Below are positions 30,075-41,330 of a stretch of DNA of 64,000 nucleotides, piece by piece (the stretch's first letter is position 1; every line of letters begins with the position of its first letter). A program made the position numbers and the translations under genes. Source of the DNA: Telmatactis stephensoni (lineage: Eukaryota; Cnidaria; Anthozoa; Actiniaria; Isophelliidae); the NCBI GenBank assembly GCA_029948255.1, contig JALIZF010001729.1, positions 124,001 to 188,000 on the forward strand, given 5' to 3'. The notes under the pieces are model-generated. The model was not told the DNA's origin and did not search any database. It saw nothing but the letters and a program-made list of their open reading frames with translations.

Positions 30075-30220
30075 TAGAGCGATAACACTTAAACCGTGAA
30101 ATAACTTAGTAACTAAACAGAGACAAATAGTAGCAAAACCCTTTGTTTTCTATTGTTTCATTAGTACTATTTATACTTTTTAGTTAGTACTTGTTTTACG
30201 GTTTTAGTGCTATCGCTCTA
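30075..30220. mobile_element. 146-bp MITE, TAGAGYGA family
   Basis: Ends TAGAGCGATAACACTTAAAC (then CGTGAAA) and the inverted form TTTTAGTGCTATCGCTCTA. Same length as the copy at 27037. Confidence 0.75.
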
Positions 30221-31307
30221 TAACAAATATAGCAAAATGTTTAATTTCTTGCTTCACTTCGACAATTTTGACAATGAGATCTCAATGGAATAATTACTAA
30301 ATAATTACACATATAGTTAGTACTGAGATATTGACACAAAAAATGGTATGTTATCTTAAGTGGTTTTGTTTGTGTGTTATTAATTTTTCTTTCCATAAAT
30401 TTTTCCTCGATTTTAGTATTGAGTAGACCAAGTATAGATCCCTGAAGTACACCACAGAAATTTTGACTGGGAATTTATTTTTGTGGAAAAAAGGGAACAG
30501 AATTTCTTCTTTTACTAATTCTAGGACAGGGCAGATGGTCCAAATTGGTTTGATATCAACTATCACTCAGGTCAGTGACGTCAAAAAAAAACGTCGAAAG
30601 ACTCTCAATATGCCATTAATGAAAGCACAAGAAAGAAATTGACTTTTTTGTTCATCGCTTTTTAATCAAGTAAAGCCCTTTTTGCCACTATCGAGCAGTA
30701 TTCAGGGCTCTGTATCACAATGTAAAATTAAAAGAGCTATTATTGCATTTTCTTTCTAAACTACCGGCTAGTTTTTATTCATTTCTTTTCATTGTTTTCT
30801 CGAAAAAAGCCTATTTCATTCTTTTGTATTTCTTCTTCTTTCTTCATTCCAACTCTTGACAAGCATTCTTTTATGAGCTAAGCAGACACTGAGTTATTCT
30901 TTCAAATAATAGTTCATTACAAATTTTTAAACCATCTGAGAAAGTAACATGCATCTGTTCAAATTTATGACTAAAAGTCAATCAGAGATTTAATTTCCCG
31001 TTTGCCTTTACAATCTAGGTATTATTTATGAGGTTTTTATTAATCCTTCGAATATAGAAGTTCTAAAAAGGGCTAGAACAGTGTCGGAGCACTGATATTT
31101 TAGTGGAGGATGTAGAAGAATCTAAGATTGCAACCATAAAATCACCAATGAACTAAAACCTTAAACTAAAACCGTAAAAGTTGTATAAAGGTGCTAAAAC
31201 AATTGAGCCATTTATTGATCAGTCATCAATTATTTGTACATTTATTGAATGAAGGAGTTTATGAATTCATTAACTTATATACATAGGAACAATTGTACAT
31301 AATATTA

Positions 31308-32213
31308 TTATTGTCTCCGCAACACCTCAAGCAAAGCGTTTCGTATTTCGTGTATTCTCCAGCAATAAATAAATGGATTTAACGCACTATTCATCAAATT
31401 AATTGTATAAGCTAAATAAAGAGCATAGTACACTGCCACTAGTGCTACTTCCATACTAATCCCGGCTTCTTTCAGTATACGGTACAAAAGACCAACTACC
31501 ATGAAAGGCAAATAACATACTAGAAATACACCAGTGATATAGTACATGGTTCTGACAGATTTCTTATACCTTTGCATGTTCATGCTTGGCTGTTGTGGAT
31601 GCTGTTGGACATGGATCTGTTCCATGTGCCTACGAATCCCTCGAGAGATTCTCAGCATCAGATAAAGGTCAAGAATTATTACAGAACCTGTTAAAGACAA
31701 ATCGATAATGTGGATCCAATTCCTTTCTATTGCAAGTACAAAACTCCACAATAAGCTAACCACCCAAATTGTTATTACAACTATACAAGACCGCTTGGTT
31801 GTGACAAGTTCTTGGTACCTCAGATGTAGGTGAAGAGCAAGAAATCTATCGATAGTGATGAAAGTCACCGTAAGAAACGAACAAGTTACTAGCACGCTAA
31901 GCGTTCGTATCACAACATTAACACTAGTTTGATACAGAGAATAATTCTTCGTTAAAAGGGAAATAAGACGAATACAATAAGCAGGTTGTGTCACTACACC
32001 AATGCCCAAGTCAGAGAAGGCCAAGCTAAGAATTAAAATATACGAGGGAGTTCGCAAAGAAGCTGTCTTGGCAAAAGTCAAAATGACTAAAAAGTTGAGA
32101 ACTGCAGACAGGATTGAGCTGAGAGAGTTCACGACTATCACGAAATACAGGAAGTTGCTGTAGTGATGGTCAAAATAGTTCCTGACTGCTTGTTGTGTTG
32201 TAGAATTGTTCAT
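31308..32213 (-). CDS. Intronless class A GPCR, MECA-like
   Basis: A 301-residue seven-helix receptor in one exon. Landmarks: LN in helix 1 (N40), LAFSD in helix 2 (D68), IDRF in place of DRY at 122-124, TIW in helix 4 (W150), CYLP instead of CWxP at 233-236, and NPFIY at 279-283. The helix 3 cysteine normally found 25 residues before the DRY arginine is a valine (V98). Extracellular loop 2 is very short and has no cysteine, so the usual disulfide is absent. That combination is seen in the melanocortin/EDG/cannabinoid branch (MECA group). An NNST glycosylation sequon is at residues 2-5. Ligand unknown. Intact frame; neighbours are repeats, so no context clue. Large intronless receptor families of this type are common in anthozoans. 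Confidence 0.9.
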   Translation of the reverse strand: MNNSTTQQAVRNYFDHHYSNFLYFVIVVNSLSSILSAVLNFLVILTFAKTASLRTPSYILILSLAFSDLGIGVVTQPAYCIRLISLLTKNYSLYQTSVNVVIRTLSVLVTCSFLTVTFITIDRFLALHLHLRYQELVTTKRSCIVVITIWVVSLLWSFVLAIERNWIHIIDLSLTGSVIILDLYLMLRISRGIRRHMEQIHVQQHPQQPSMNMQRYKKSVRTMYYITGVFLVCYLPFMVVGLLYRILKEAGISMEVALVAVYYALYLAYTINLMNSALNPFIYCWRIHEIRNALLEVLRRQ

Positions 32214-32924
32214 GTTTTAAGCAAACGTGGTGTCTTGGTGTGAGAGTTTGATGACTTGCAACTGGTTTTCTTGGAGGTAAGGAGATTCGGTCTTCGTTTG
32301 AGTCGTATAACGAGTATATTCCCAACGAAGATGTATTTTTCAAATCAAGTACAATGTTTGAGTGAGACCTTGGCGCTTTGTTGAACTTTGTACCACTCTT
32401 TTTATGATCATAGGAGGGCTATTTCTGACAGAGTCAGTAGGGGAACGGAATCTTCACCGAGTGTTTTCAAAGATGCGTCTTCAGTTGAAAGGCTGAAAAT
32501 GCCACTCAGAGCATGTTTTATAACTGGCTGATTAATCTGACAATAGATGATATCAACTTCTGACAATGACGTTAAATTGACATTACCTTCATTAAAAAAA
32601 GATGAAAACTGAAATAACAAAAGCTGCAGCTGATATGGGGCTTCAACGTTCCTCACAAGCAGAAACCTTCCTTTAATTAAAAATGCTGGCACTTAGCCAA
32701 TCAGAAGCAATCCTGTCAAGACAGTGTCTTGATACTCTGAAGTAGATTGAAACTGGTTTCTAAATAAGCCATAAACCTTTCGGCTGGTGGTTGGCCGATT
32801 GGTGAGATGTTATGAAGGACATTTTTGATATTTTTAGTGCTAATCCAGCTGTTCCTATAAACTTGCCTTTTTAGTGGTAAAACTATGTTTGTGTAAAGAG
32901 TTTGACATCTTAATGCTCGTAGTG
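32214..32924. other. Upstream region of the GPCR with a dispersed repeat
   Basis: Probable 5' flank of the minus-strand receptor gene. 32694-32780 is the second copy of the repeat at 28755. No TATA box could be assigned with confidence. Confidence 0.4.
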
Positions 32925-33580
32925 TCAACTTAGGTAAACACTAGTTTACCTTATAATGACTAGGAATTTCCTCATCTTAGTTTATTTATCGGACATGCGC
33001 AAAATTAATTATGGTAAACAGGTGAATGTTTGTTTACGACAAACATCCAGAATAAAGGCCCTTTCTACCAGTTTAATGTTAGTTATAAATATTGTATCTT
33101 CTTAGTATTTTATAGCTAAAACGTAGCTATATAATTACATCCATATTCATCCGCAAGTAGATGATATAGGTTTTTCCTTTGATCAAGAAGCATTTGTAAT
33201 TCTTAGATCATCTAGCTAGAACCAGTTTGACGAGTTAGCAACGTCACAACTCTGAAATGTTAATTAGCTAGTATAAATACAACTGCCTTGTAACATAGAT
33301 ACACAGATAAGCAGATACACTTATACACTTAGGTCTACAGCAACTCAGTAGTTTGGATTGAGCTGATCTCGAGCATAGAAAACGGTCTGAGTAAGGAAAA
33401 CTTTCTCTTAAAGCCGCGCTGTCCTTAGGGAAAGCTCATTCTAGTTCTACTGGTTCTGTAAGTCCTACAGTTATCGAGTGCTCTACCTAATAAACAGCAG
33501 ATCACAACAACCGTGTCTACGCTAGTTCTCCCAACAAGTTACGATCGAGAGAAAACAACTCAATTTCTCTACCCGTAACA
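32925..33580 (+). repeat. LTR-like sequence (solo or remnant)
   Basis: Possible start TGTCAACTTAGGTAAACACT, promoter-like TATAAATA near 33273, AATAAA near 33490, and the end ACCCGTAACA at 33580. It is followed by TTTGGTGAAAGAACCGGGTA, a primer-binding-like site similar to those at 35457, 38194 and 59920. The left limit is uncertain. Confidence 0.55.
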
Positions 33581-33756
33581 TTTGGTGAAAGAACCGGGTA
33601 CGATCGACCTCTTGCAAGCCAAGCCAAAGAACCGATCTCCTCAGAAATACCGGATATGACTACAATCACTTTCACCAAATGTTACGGGTAAAGAAATTGA
33701 GTTGTTTTCTCTCGATCGTAACTTGTTGGGAGAACTAGCGTAGACATAGTTGTTGT
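33504..33756. repeat. 88-bp inverted duplication of an LTR end
   Basis: Left arm 33504-33591 (LTR end plus first bases of the primer-binding site) and right arm 33669-33756 are inverted copies with only a few mismatches around a 77-bp spacer. Landmark: AAGTTACGATCGAGAGAAAA and its complement. Confidence 0.85.
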
Positions 33757-34175
33757 TTATTTGTTTGTTTATTTATTCATTTGTTTATTTATTCATTTGT
33801 TTATTTATTACAATTCAATGGCAGTGTAACAGAAAATAGTAACAGAATAGTAATAAGAAAAAAGAGAGAGAAAAAAGTGCCATTAGGATGGTCTGCAAAA
33901 GAGTCAAAGACCCCATACAAGGCAAACCACCTAAGAAACTAATAATATAAAATATACATTAATACTATGGCAATACTATGGCAATACTATGGCAATATAA
34001 TAATAATATGGCAGTATGAATAAATAAAGGTATATAAAAAACAAGTAGTTATTTAATTATTCGTATTTTGCATGCAGAAAGTCCCTTGCTCCCTTCTTAA
34101 AACTAGATATCTTTGATGCTTAACGTACGGATAATGGCAATTCATTCCACATATCCACAAACCTATTTTCTGTCT
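33757..34175 (-). pseudogene. LINE 3' end, minus strand
   Basis: The plus-strand TTTGTTTATTTATTCATTTG repeats (33757-33812) are the tail of a minus-strand LINE. Inside, the minus frame reads VDMWNELPLSVR, then a stop and ASKISSFKKGARDFLHAKYE, the usual C-terminus of LINE proteins. Only the last ~400 bp are present. Confidence 0.65.
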
Positions 34176-34375
34176 TCTTGTATATGAGTCTCCATCTGCC
34201 CTTCAACATGACATAGGCATGTTCCCAAACAACTCTCGCTGCTCTTAACTTCTTGTTGAAGTATACCTCCTTTTGGTTTTTTGTGGTATCTGGATATGCT
34301 TTAAGAAGCCAAGGCCGTGCAGGAAAGGAACTGTCTCCCACAACTCCTACTGAGGGGAATTTCACCATGTCCAGG
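34176..34375 (-). pseudogene. Harbinger-type transposase fragment fused to LINE end
   Basis: The minus-strand frame from 34368 reads GVVGDSSFPARPWLLKAYP, then AARVVWEHAYVMLKGRWR. These match the C-terminal DDE region of Harbinger/DDE_4 nucleases (GDSAYPLRPWLLKPY ... ARVVVEHAFG.LKGRWR). The frame then passes into the LINE C-terminus, so the 82-residue ORF is a chance chimera of two elements. Non-functional. Confidence 0.7.
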
Positions 34376-35456
34376 TAAACGTAGTGCGTTATTGAGAAGT
34401 ACTTGACCCAGGAGGGAGGGGGATACTCTATTGTCTTACGAGTGGCATTTCCGTTTCATCATAACTACCAGTGTGACGTCACTTAGTAACCAAATAATCG
34501 TTTCGCGTCGTTTCAGTTCAGTTTAGCGTCATTTCACCAAGTGAGCATAAAGAATAAGTCAAGAGATAGCTATTGTTACACATAATAACCTAATAACTGT
34601 AAGTCTGTGTTCTTTGTATTCCTAATAATGTAAAAGAATAAGATTTCAGACCTCAAATCGACCTCAGATACAAAAGATACTATTTTCAGGATTATATTTT
34701 AGAAATATATTACTAAGTTTTTGAACATTGATTGATCTCACTTAACCTTGTAACACACCTGACATCTGTTTCTTTAGAATTTGATTTCTTAAGATAGTTT
34801 CAGTTTGACAAGTTTTGTGAGGTCAGAGTTAAAAGGTTATTTTGCAATATAACCTCAGAAGAACACCTGACATATGTTCCTAGAATTTAATATCTAAAGT
34901 CAACTCAACTTTGACTCTAGTATTTGTTGAGGTCAGATGTAATGTTGCAACATCGCCAACTAAGTTTTGTAGTGAGAAGCTCTGTGAATAATGTTTTGAT
35001 ATATGACAACTAGCAATTTCATGCTAGGTTTTACTCAAATATTTTAAAACTGTTACAACTTGAAATAAGATAATGCACAGTCAGATTATAGTATCTTCCT
35101 TTATCAAAACCTTGATATTCATCTGTTAGATATATTTAGATACTCTGTGTTATCTTATTTTAATAGCTTCCATAAACATTAAGCTTTTATTCTTTAATGC
35201 TTATTCAAATTGCTTTGTTATGATCACGTCAATATGTACAGTTTTATCGAGATAGCTGACATTTGTACAAGTCTTAAAACAGCTACAATTCTACTTGAAT
35301 TATTATAAAAAGACTCGTAGTTTTAGTACGTTAGTCAGTCATCAGTGATCAGTTCACCAATGGAAATCAAGCCGTGAAATAAAGGAAAAAGGTAACGATC
35401 CCAACCAGAGTGTGCTGTCTTCCTCTCGCAGTCCCTCAAAAGGCAGCTTCGCTACA
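34376..35456 (+). repeat. LTR-like region ending at 35456
   Basis: The right end GGCAGCTTCGCTACA is followed by GTGGTGGAGAACCCGGGTAA, very like the primer-binding site of the 35712 element. AAATAAAGG near 35376 could be a poly(A) signal. The left boundary is not clear. Bases 35457-35711 would be the leader of that element, cut off by the next insertion. Confidence 0.5.
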
Positions 35457-35846
35457 GTGGTGGAGAACCCGGGTAAAAGTGATCGAGGTATAAGAGTATT
35501 GTTGTTGTGTTGTTGTTAACTGGTGAGAAGTGCATCAGCTTATTATTTATATTTTATTTCAAAGAAAAACTCTTTTAAGCTTTTACCTTTAACTCTTTGA
35601 CTTCTAAATAATCTACCGACTAATGTAACTGCTAATTATTTAACTGAAGCTAATTCTTTTTCACTCAACTTATAATTTTGCGTAAAACATTTATTGCTGA
35701 AATTGAATAATTGTAACAACGCTAAGTTTTGGTTAATAATAAAACTATCATCAATACAAATTTATCCTAATAACACTGACTTTTCAAAAAACTAGTATTT
35801 TGCCAACTTACGAAAGTTGCAGCTGTGTTTGTGACTTTTAGCTGTG

Positions 35847-37237
35847 CACGGGCGGATCTAGAGTAGTTCACTTAGTTTCCGGAAACTACTGAGATTTTTC
35901 CCAGAAAAAAGAATTATTGAGATAATAAAAAGAAATAATACAAATGGAACAAGTTAAAGCGTATTTTACCTTTATTTGGACGCCATTTTGAATTATTTCC
36001 ACAGGAAACCCACATGTTCCCAGGCTATTTTTGTAGCCTTTTCAAGTTTTGTTGAGGGAGGGGTCCCACAGGAATTTCTAGCTATCACAACGTGTTAGTT
36101 CACAGTTTGGTATCCCTGTGTGAACTACTGCACCGGAAATAAAACACCCCGCCAGTAGTTTCCGAAGTGATTCACAGGAAGTAAAACACCCCACAAGTGA
36201 TTCACACAGGAAACCCACAGTCAAACCAAGCACAAATTTACCATTCCGACTTGATTCTGATTGGCTAAAATCGGCGTAAACTAGTCCAGAAACTACCGAC
36301 AAAAGTATAAAAAGGCCAGTCTACCCTGGTGAGGTTCTCTGTTGTATCAGAGTGCTTCGAACTCGCAACAAAGAAAATTTAATGCATGAGCGAACTTTAT
36401 TCTTCAATTGTGGAACTGCTGCGATTGAAATTCAACGCAAACAAGGAAATTAGGCAGACATTAAGCTCTAAGTTTACACTTGAGCTAACAGTTTCCTCGG
36501 TAAGCTATAATTTATATTGATAGCTGATGTTTTATATGCATATCAAACAATTGTATGTCGTTCGTGTGGGATCCCTGTGTTTTTGAGAATCGGGCTCTCT
36601 TTATCTACATACGGGGTATTTACAAGATGGCGGTGTTAAGTAGTCTTTTCGCTATCACTTCTGTAAGTTTTGGGCAATTTTGGGCTTTAAAAACCAAGAA
36701 AAACACCAAAAAAGAGTTCAAACGTACTTCCAAATAAGGTAAGATTACCATATATGGATGTGAATACGAACGACAGGTTTTTTAAGGCAATTGTTTGATA
36801 TGGAGTAGTTTTACTGAAATGTTATAATTACGCGAACTCTGACCTTCAAACAGTCCGTTGGAATTTGGTTTCTTGCTCCCCCCGCTTCAAAGAACCAACC
36901 ACAAAATATACTCATAAAGATCTCTAAAATCCTAGAGCGATCTGTAACAGTGAAATATAATTTCGGTAATAGAGATATTCGTATTCTTGATTTTCAGTAA
37001 TATTGACGAAAGCTAATTTGGGTAAACCCGCTTGAGTGCTTTGAGTTCTCAAGAGTTCTCATGTCAGATTTTGAAAATTGTATTAATGTGTTTATTATAG
37101 ATGCTAATGCTCAAAATATGCAAAGCGTAAATGGTATCATACTATGATACCATTTACGCTTTGCATATTAGGATTTAATGATATTAAGTTTCGGTCGAAT
37201 TGGAAACTACTCGGTCAAAATGCTAGATCCGCCCCTG
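35847..37237. mobile_element. hAT-like non-autonomous element in the 5' LTR
   Basis: Ends CACGGGCGGATCTAG and the inverted form of CAGGGGCGGATCTAG. The LTR copy without the insert (48621-49478) shows the empty site, and comparison gives a 5-bp duplication CTGTG (35842-35846, 37238-37242). CAGGG ends are typical of hAT elements, and 5-bp duplications occur in the hAT5 group. No transposase ORF. Confidence 0.75.
37115..37169. repeat. Perfect 26-bp palindrome arms, 3-bp spacer
   Basis: AATATGCAAAGCGTAAATGG...(26 bp) followed by ACT and its exact reverse complement. It lies near the right end of the hAT-like element and would form a strong cruciform or RNA hairpin. Confidence 0.95.
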
Positions 37238-38193
37238 CTGTGTATACATTTGAAGAACCATTTTGTTGAATCTTAAGTTCTGTGTTTACTAGACTTAATT
37301 GGCTTTCATGTTTTACAACTGTTATGGTGATTTCCTGGACAAAAGACAATGTTAGAAAACTTACAAGTTATTCACTGAAAACTTAAATTGTTAAGTCAAA
37401 ATACTCTGTTGAAACATAGTAATTTTATATACTTTTGTACGATACCAGAAAACGTTATGTTTTCATTCAGTACAAATCCTGACTATATATCATGTTTTAA
37501 CTTGCACATTGTTTTGGTCCCAATTCGTGTTAACTCTTGCAAATACACCTTGTGTTGTTCAATAGGCAAGATCCATTGTTGGCAAATCTGTTAAAACAAG
37601 AATTTCGTCCAAGGAAGTTTCGCTTAATGACTATTTACTAACTGTTGAATCTTCCGAACTCAGCGTGCTCTCGTATTCTGTTTATTCAGCGGACAGTAAG
37701 CTGACTTTAGGTCAAGATTCGTTCTAATCATACTTCCTTGTTCTGGGTTCTTGTATTGTCATTTTTGTATCACCATGTAGAGAAATTTATTTCCTACCGA
37801 CAGAATATTTTGGTTTGACTTAGTGTTTTACTAGGAATGATAATTCGTATCAAAACCTAACCTTTTCTGTTTACATTATTATTTACTCTACTTTTTTTCA
37901 TAATTGCTGGGGACGAGTTCCATAACAATACCAAGTTATTTTAGCCAATCAGTATGTGGTATACATAGGCAAATACAGCTTACTCAGTGTTAATGAAATA
38001 GCATTGATATAAATATAGGTTAGATTAGCCACTCAATTTCACTCGTAACTACACTTGAAACTGAATTGTAACCACATCAAGAAGAATAAAGCTGAAGTAG
38101 TACTCTACCAAGCGGTCCTCGCTGTGCACTCTCTAGGGAAATATCAGAAAACAACGAAAAAACCTCTCGCAACCCTAAAGAGAGCCGATCACA

Positions 38194-38215
38194 AACTGGT
38201 GGAGAACCCGGGTAT
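38194..38215 (+). promoter_or_regulatory. Primer-binding-like site
   Basis: AACTGGTGGAGAACCCGGGT directly follows the 5' LTR. Similar strings at 35457 and 59920 follow other LTR ends, supporting a shared tRNA primer. The tRNA was not identified. Confidence 0.65.
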
Positions 38216-38802
38216 TACTGGTTCCGTTTTACTACAATCCATTAACCAGGTATGTTTGAAGTACTGTTTTAATGAAGTCAGCATTGTAACCCTTTTCCTT
38301 GTGCTTTCCTAATAATTTTTCTCGCTGACGGTGTAACGATTTCATGTTCATTGATTGATGTTTTACTATGTTTATGACTGAAATGAGTTATTGTTGTTGA
38401 ATTGTTTGTTTCCTTGCTTTTGCTTTTGCCGTGAAAGTTTTACAATTGAATTGTTATTTTGCTATGTTATGATTGAAATAAGCTAGTACTGTTGAATTGA
38501 TTGTTTCATGAATCTTTTTGTTTTGCTTTTGTTGTGAAAGTTTTTATCTTGAATTCAACCGCTTTTATTCGTTTCATAGTTGTTCGTTTTACGCTTTAAA
38601 AGAAAGCTGTTTAGTTTAATGCTACTCCAAAATTAGTGTCTTTTTGGTTGTTCGATATTACTCTATCTGTTGAAAACGTTTTTTTTATTCGTTTGTTTAA
38701 GGTTTATGTGACTTAATTACGGACCTGTATTTGTTTTCGAGCTTTAAGAGTTTATATTAATTGCTGTCCATTGTTTTCAATTGTTCAATAAACTGAGTCA
38801 AA

Positions 38803-39831
38803 GTGTTACTTCGTTCAGGTCAAAAGCTTTCTGAATCTCAGCCTTGTGAAAATCCATTTCATAAACGAAAACAAAAGGGAATTGAACAAAAAATGGCTAC
38901 TTTACCAGAAATGACTGCGTTGAATGATAAGTTAATTGAAGTTCTAAAAGAGTCTTTTGATAAATTACACACGAGTATAGAAGGACAAGGTAAACAAAGT
39001 CACGATGATTAGTTAGCAGTAACTTCTACTATGAAGGAAAGAAACGAGTCAACCGAAACAAAAAGTACGTCAGCACTAGGACGCATACCTACATTTTCTG
39101 GAATAGAGAATGATGCCTTAGAATTTATTGAACTATTTAATTGTTATGCCAATTTTTGCAAATGGAATGATAAGGATAAATTTTCTGCTTTTCCCCTCGC
39201 ATTGACAGCAAGCGCTCGTGTTTGGTTTTTCACGTTAGGTCAAAAGTATTCAACCTTTGATGACTTAATAAGACTTTTTAAGAATCGTTTACTTTCAAAA
39301 ACAGACGAATGGGTTTTGAGGCGAGAACTTAGTGAGAGAAAACAAAGGCCTAATGAAAGTGTAATGGACTTTAGCGCTCATTTAGTTAAGCGTTGTCAAC
39401 GTTTAAATATTCCAAAACAGGAACAGCTTCACATTTTCATTCAAGCTTTAATGCCAGATCTTAGAGATTTCGTCATTTTGCGTGAGCCAAAGACCATAGA
39501 TGAAGCAATCACTATCGCTAGAGTAAGAGCAACTGTAAAACCACCTGCGCAAATAGCCGCAGTAACTAGAAAGAACTTAGATCAGTTCCAACAAAATATG
39601 TTAAGTGCACTCGGAAACATTACAACAGCTGTTGCCTCTGCTAACGTTGCAGCTTTTGATAACAGTAGGAATCCTTCTCAACAACCTAATAAAATGCCAG
39701 GTTTACAAACGATGATTAAGGATCAAGTAAGAGAAGAGATTAGGCGTCAAAGTTTCCGCGCAAACCAGAATAGTGATTCTAATTTACGTTTTACTCGAAA
39801 CGGGGGGTTTGGTTTTGATCACTGCTTTTAA
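38803..39831 (+). pseudogene. Gag, one in-frame stop, zinc knuckle lost
   Basis: Frame 38803-39012 and frame 39031-39831 are the same frame, separated only by TAG at 39010-39012. The protein has the retrotransposon gag core (FPLALTASARVWFFTLG, RLFKNRLLSKTDEWVLRREL, DFSAHLVKRCQRLNIP), ending in LRFTRNGGFG followed by unrelated residues and a stop. The related gag at 49671 continues at this point into a CCHC knuckle, so the internal deletion that removed pol starts here. Confidence 0.85.
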
Positions 39832-40000
39832 TAATTTAGGGACTGTAGACTCTCAGTCCAATTAGCTTTTCATGCTCGACTCCTTCCTTATGTAGTCACC
39901 AGTTTAAGTTTTTTCACTGTTACTTTGTTCCTTTAGTTCCAATTTATTTTGAGTAAGCTAATTCACATATGCTATTTGTGTTCTATGCAATGATTTCATT

Positions 40001-40516
40001 TTGGTTCTATCGATTATCTCACCACAAAACCATTCATTTCATTCAATTAGCAGAGCTCAAAACATAAGCCAAACAATGTCTCGTAGCATGTATCAAATGA
40101 CAAGAAAACTTATCGAGGAATGGCCAGAGTGTGAAATTTGTTACTGCAAAGAAGCAGGGTGGCCTCGCAAGACTCCTTGCTGTAGACACGAGATACATGA
40201 TCAATGCATGGCAAGTGCCTTTAATGGCGGCATACAATCCGGGGACCTACCGCTGCCCTTACTGCTGGAGGACCCTCCTCCCCTATAATAGGATATGGAA
40301 TAGCTCCCATCCCTGCCAATGACAATGAGGTGGTTTACACCTTTTACCAAGTAAAATTTGTGCCTGAAGTATGTCCAACTGAGGAAGCGCGGCAGCACGT
40401 TGCACCTCCTGGGTTCCATGAGGAACTTGAACGGATCAGACAATATTATAGGGAACATCCTCGGCCGCGATTGCCAAATGTCCGTTATCAACATATTTAC
40501 AAACTTTCATACTTGT
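40001..40516 (+). pseudogene. RING-H2 accessory ORF of the LTR element (two frameshifts)
   Basis: The first frame gives CEICYCKEAGWPRKTPCC and RHEIHDQC, i.e. C-x2-C then C-x-H-x2-H-x2-C. The next frame (40131 frame) gives YRCPYCWRTLLPYN for the final C-x2-C, and the third (40330 frame) ends with PPGFHEELERIRQYYREHP and NVRY. RING-H2 domains usually act as E3 ubiquitin ligases, which is inference here. The related copy at 55141-55661 shares both the RING and the C-terminal ERxRQY..HPR..NVRY block, so this is an inherited gene of the element family. Confidence 0.7.
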
Positions 40517-40651
40517 GATAGCGCATCCTGATCTCAATAAATTACTTATAATCAAGTTTTAGTCATTGTCGACATTCATTTGATTGACTCGCAAATTCAG
40601 TACTTAGTATAGGCAGTTTTATTTTTTCAGACCATACTCCAAAAAATTGCC

Positions 40652-41216
40652 ATGGCAACTCATTGTGACAGTTTTATCTCAGATGAACCACACCCTAATA
40701 TGTACAGGAATTTTGCCAAGTTTGATAAACAGCCACTATTCTTCGAAGATACTCCTGCTTCTAATTTGTGCATGGACTTTAACTTAGCTTACTTAGTAGT
40801 ACGTGCAAGAATATAATTTATTTTTACCAATCGATCATAATCGACTGTATGACATTAGTGAATATTATCGGGCACGGTTAGCCTGGGCATATAAGTTAGA
40901 TCACAAACCAAATAATTCGCACCTTATTCATTCATCTACAATCACAATACCACCTATAGTTCCATCACCTACGCTTAGGTGTTTTGTCACTTTAGTTAAT
41001 GACGAGGAAACGCCTTACATAATACTGTGGGAAGATCAACTTCAAATTATTAACTTATCTAGCTACTTGGCAATAGACCAAGACTGGCTAGGACATCAAT
41101 TGGCACCTTATTGTGATATGCCTCCAGGTTATTTAAGACGTTCTCTTCCATTTTTACTCACTCAAGCTGGATATTTTGGTTTAGCACTTCAATACCGCTC
41201 ACCACCTGCCTTATAG
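40652..41216 (+). pseudogene. Accessory ORF between RING and env, one frameshift
   Basis: From ATG 40652 one frame reads MATHCDSFISDEPHPNMYRN ... FNLAYLVVRARI. From 40803 an overlapping frame continues to a stop at 41216 with WEDQLQIINLSSYLAIDQ and PYCDMPPGYLRRSLPFLL. A single shift near 40800 separates them. I do not recognise the protein. No counterpart was seen between RING and env in the copy at 55 kb. Confidence 0.5.
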
Positions 41217-41218
41217 TT

Positions 41219-41330
41219 AATAGGCAGGTAGGCAGATAGATAGATAGGTAGGAAGATAGTCGACTGACAAATAGGAAGACAGACAGATTGGCAGACAGGT
41301 AAACAGACAACAAGTCACTTATGTAGGTAG
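41219..41330 (+). repeat. GATA/GACA-rich simple repeat
   Basis: Purine-rich interrupted tetranucleotides (GCAGATAGATAGATAGGTAG, GACAGACAG). Confidence 0.8.

Larger units (their letters stand above)
28073..31307. other. Intergenic with scattered repeats, no gene seen
   Basis: About 3.2 kb without a supportable gene. It contains a repeat block at 28755-28850 related to 32694-32780, a foldback element at 29224-29351 and a MITE at 30075-30220. The remainder is AT-rich, and its short ORFs are unremarkable. Confidence 0.5.
35712..38193 (+). repeat. 5' LTR (interrupted by hAT-like element)
   Basis: Without the 1.4-kb insertion it is about 1.09 kb. It matches the 3' LTR closely but keeps about 220 bp (near 37692-37912) that the 3' LTR lacks. 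It ends AGAGCCGATCACA. Confidence 0.85.
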
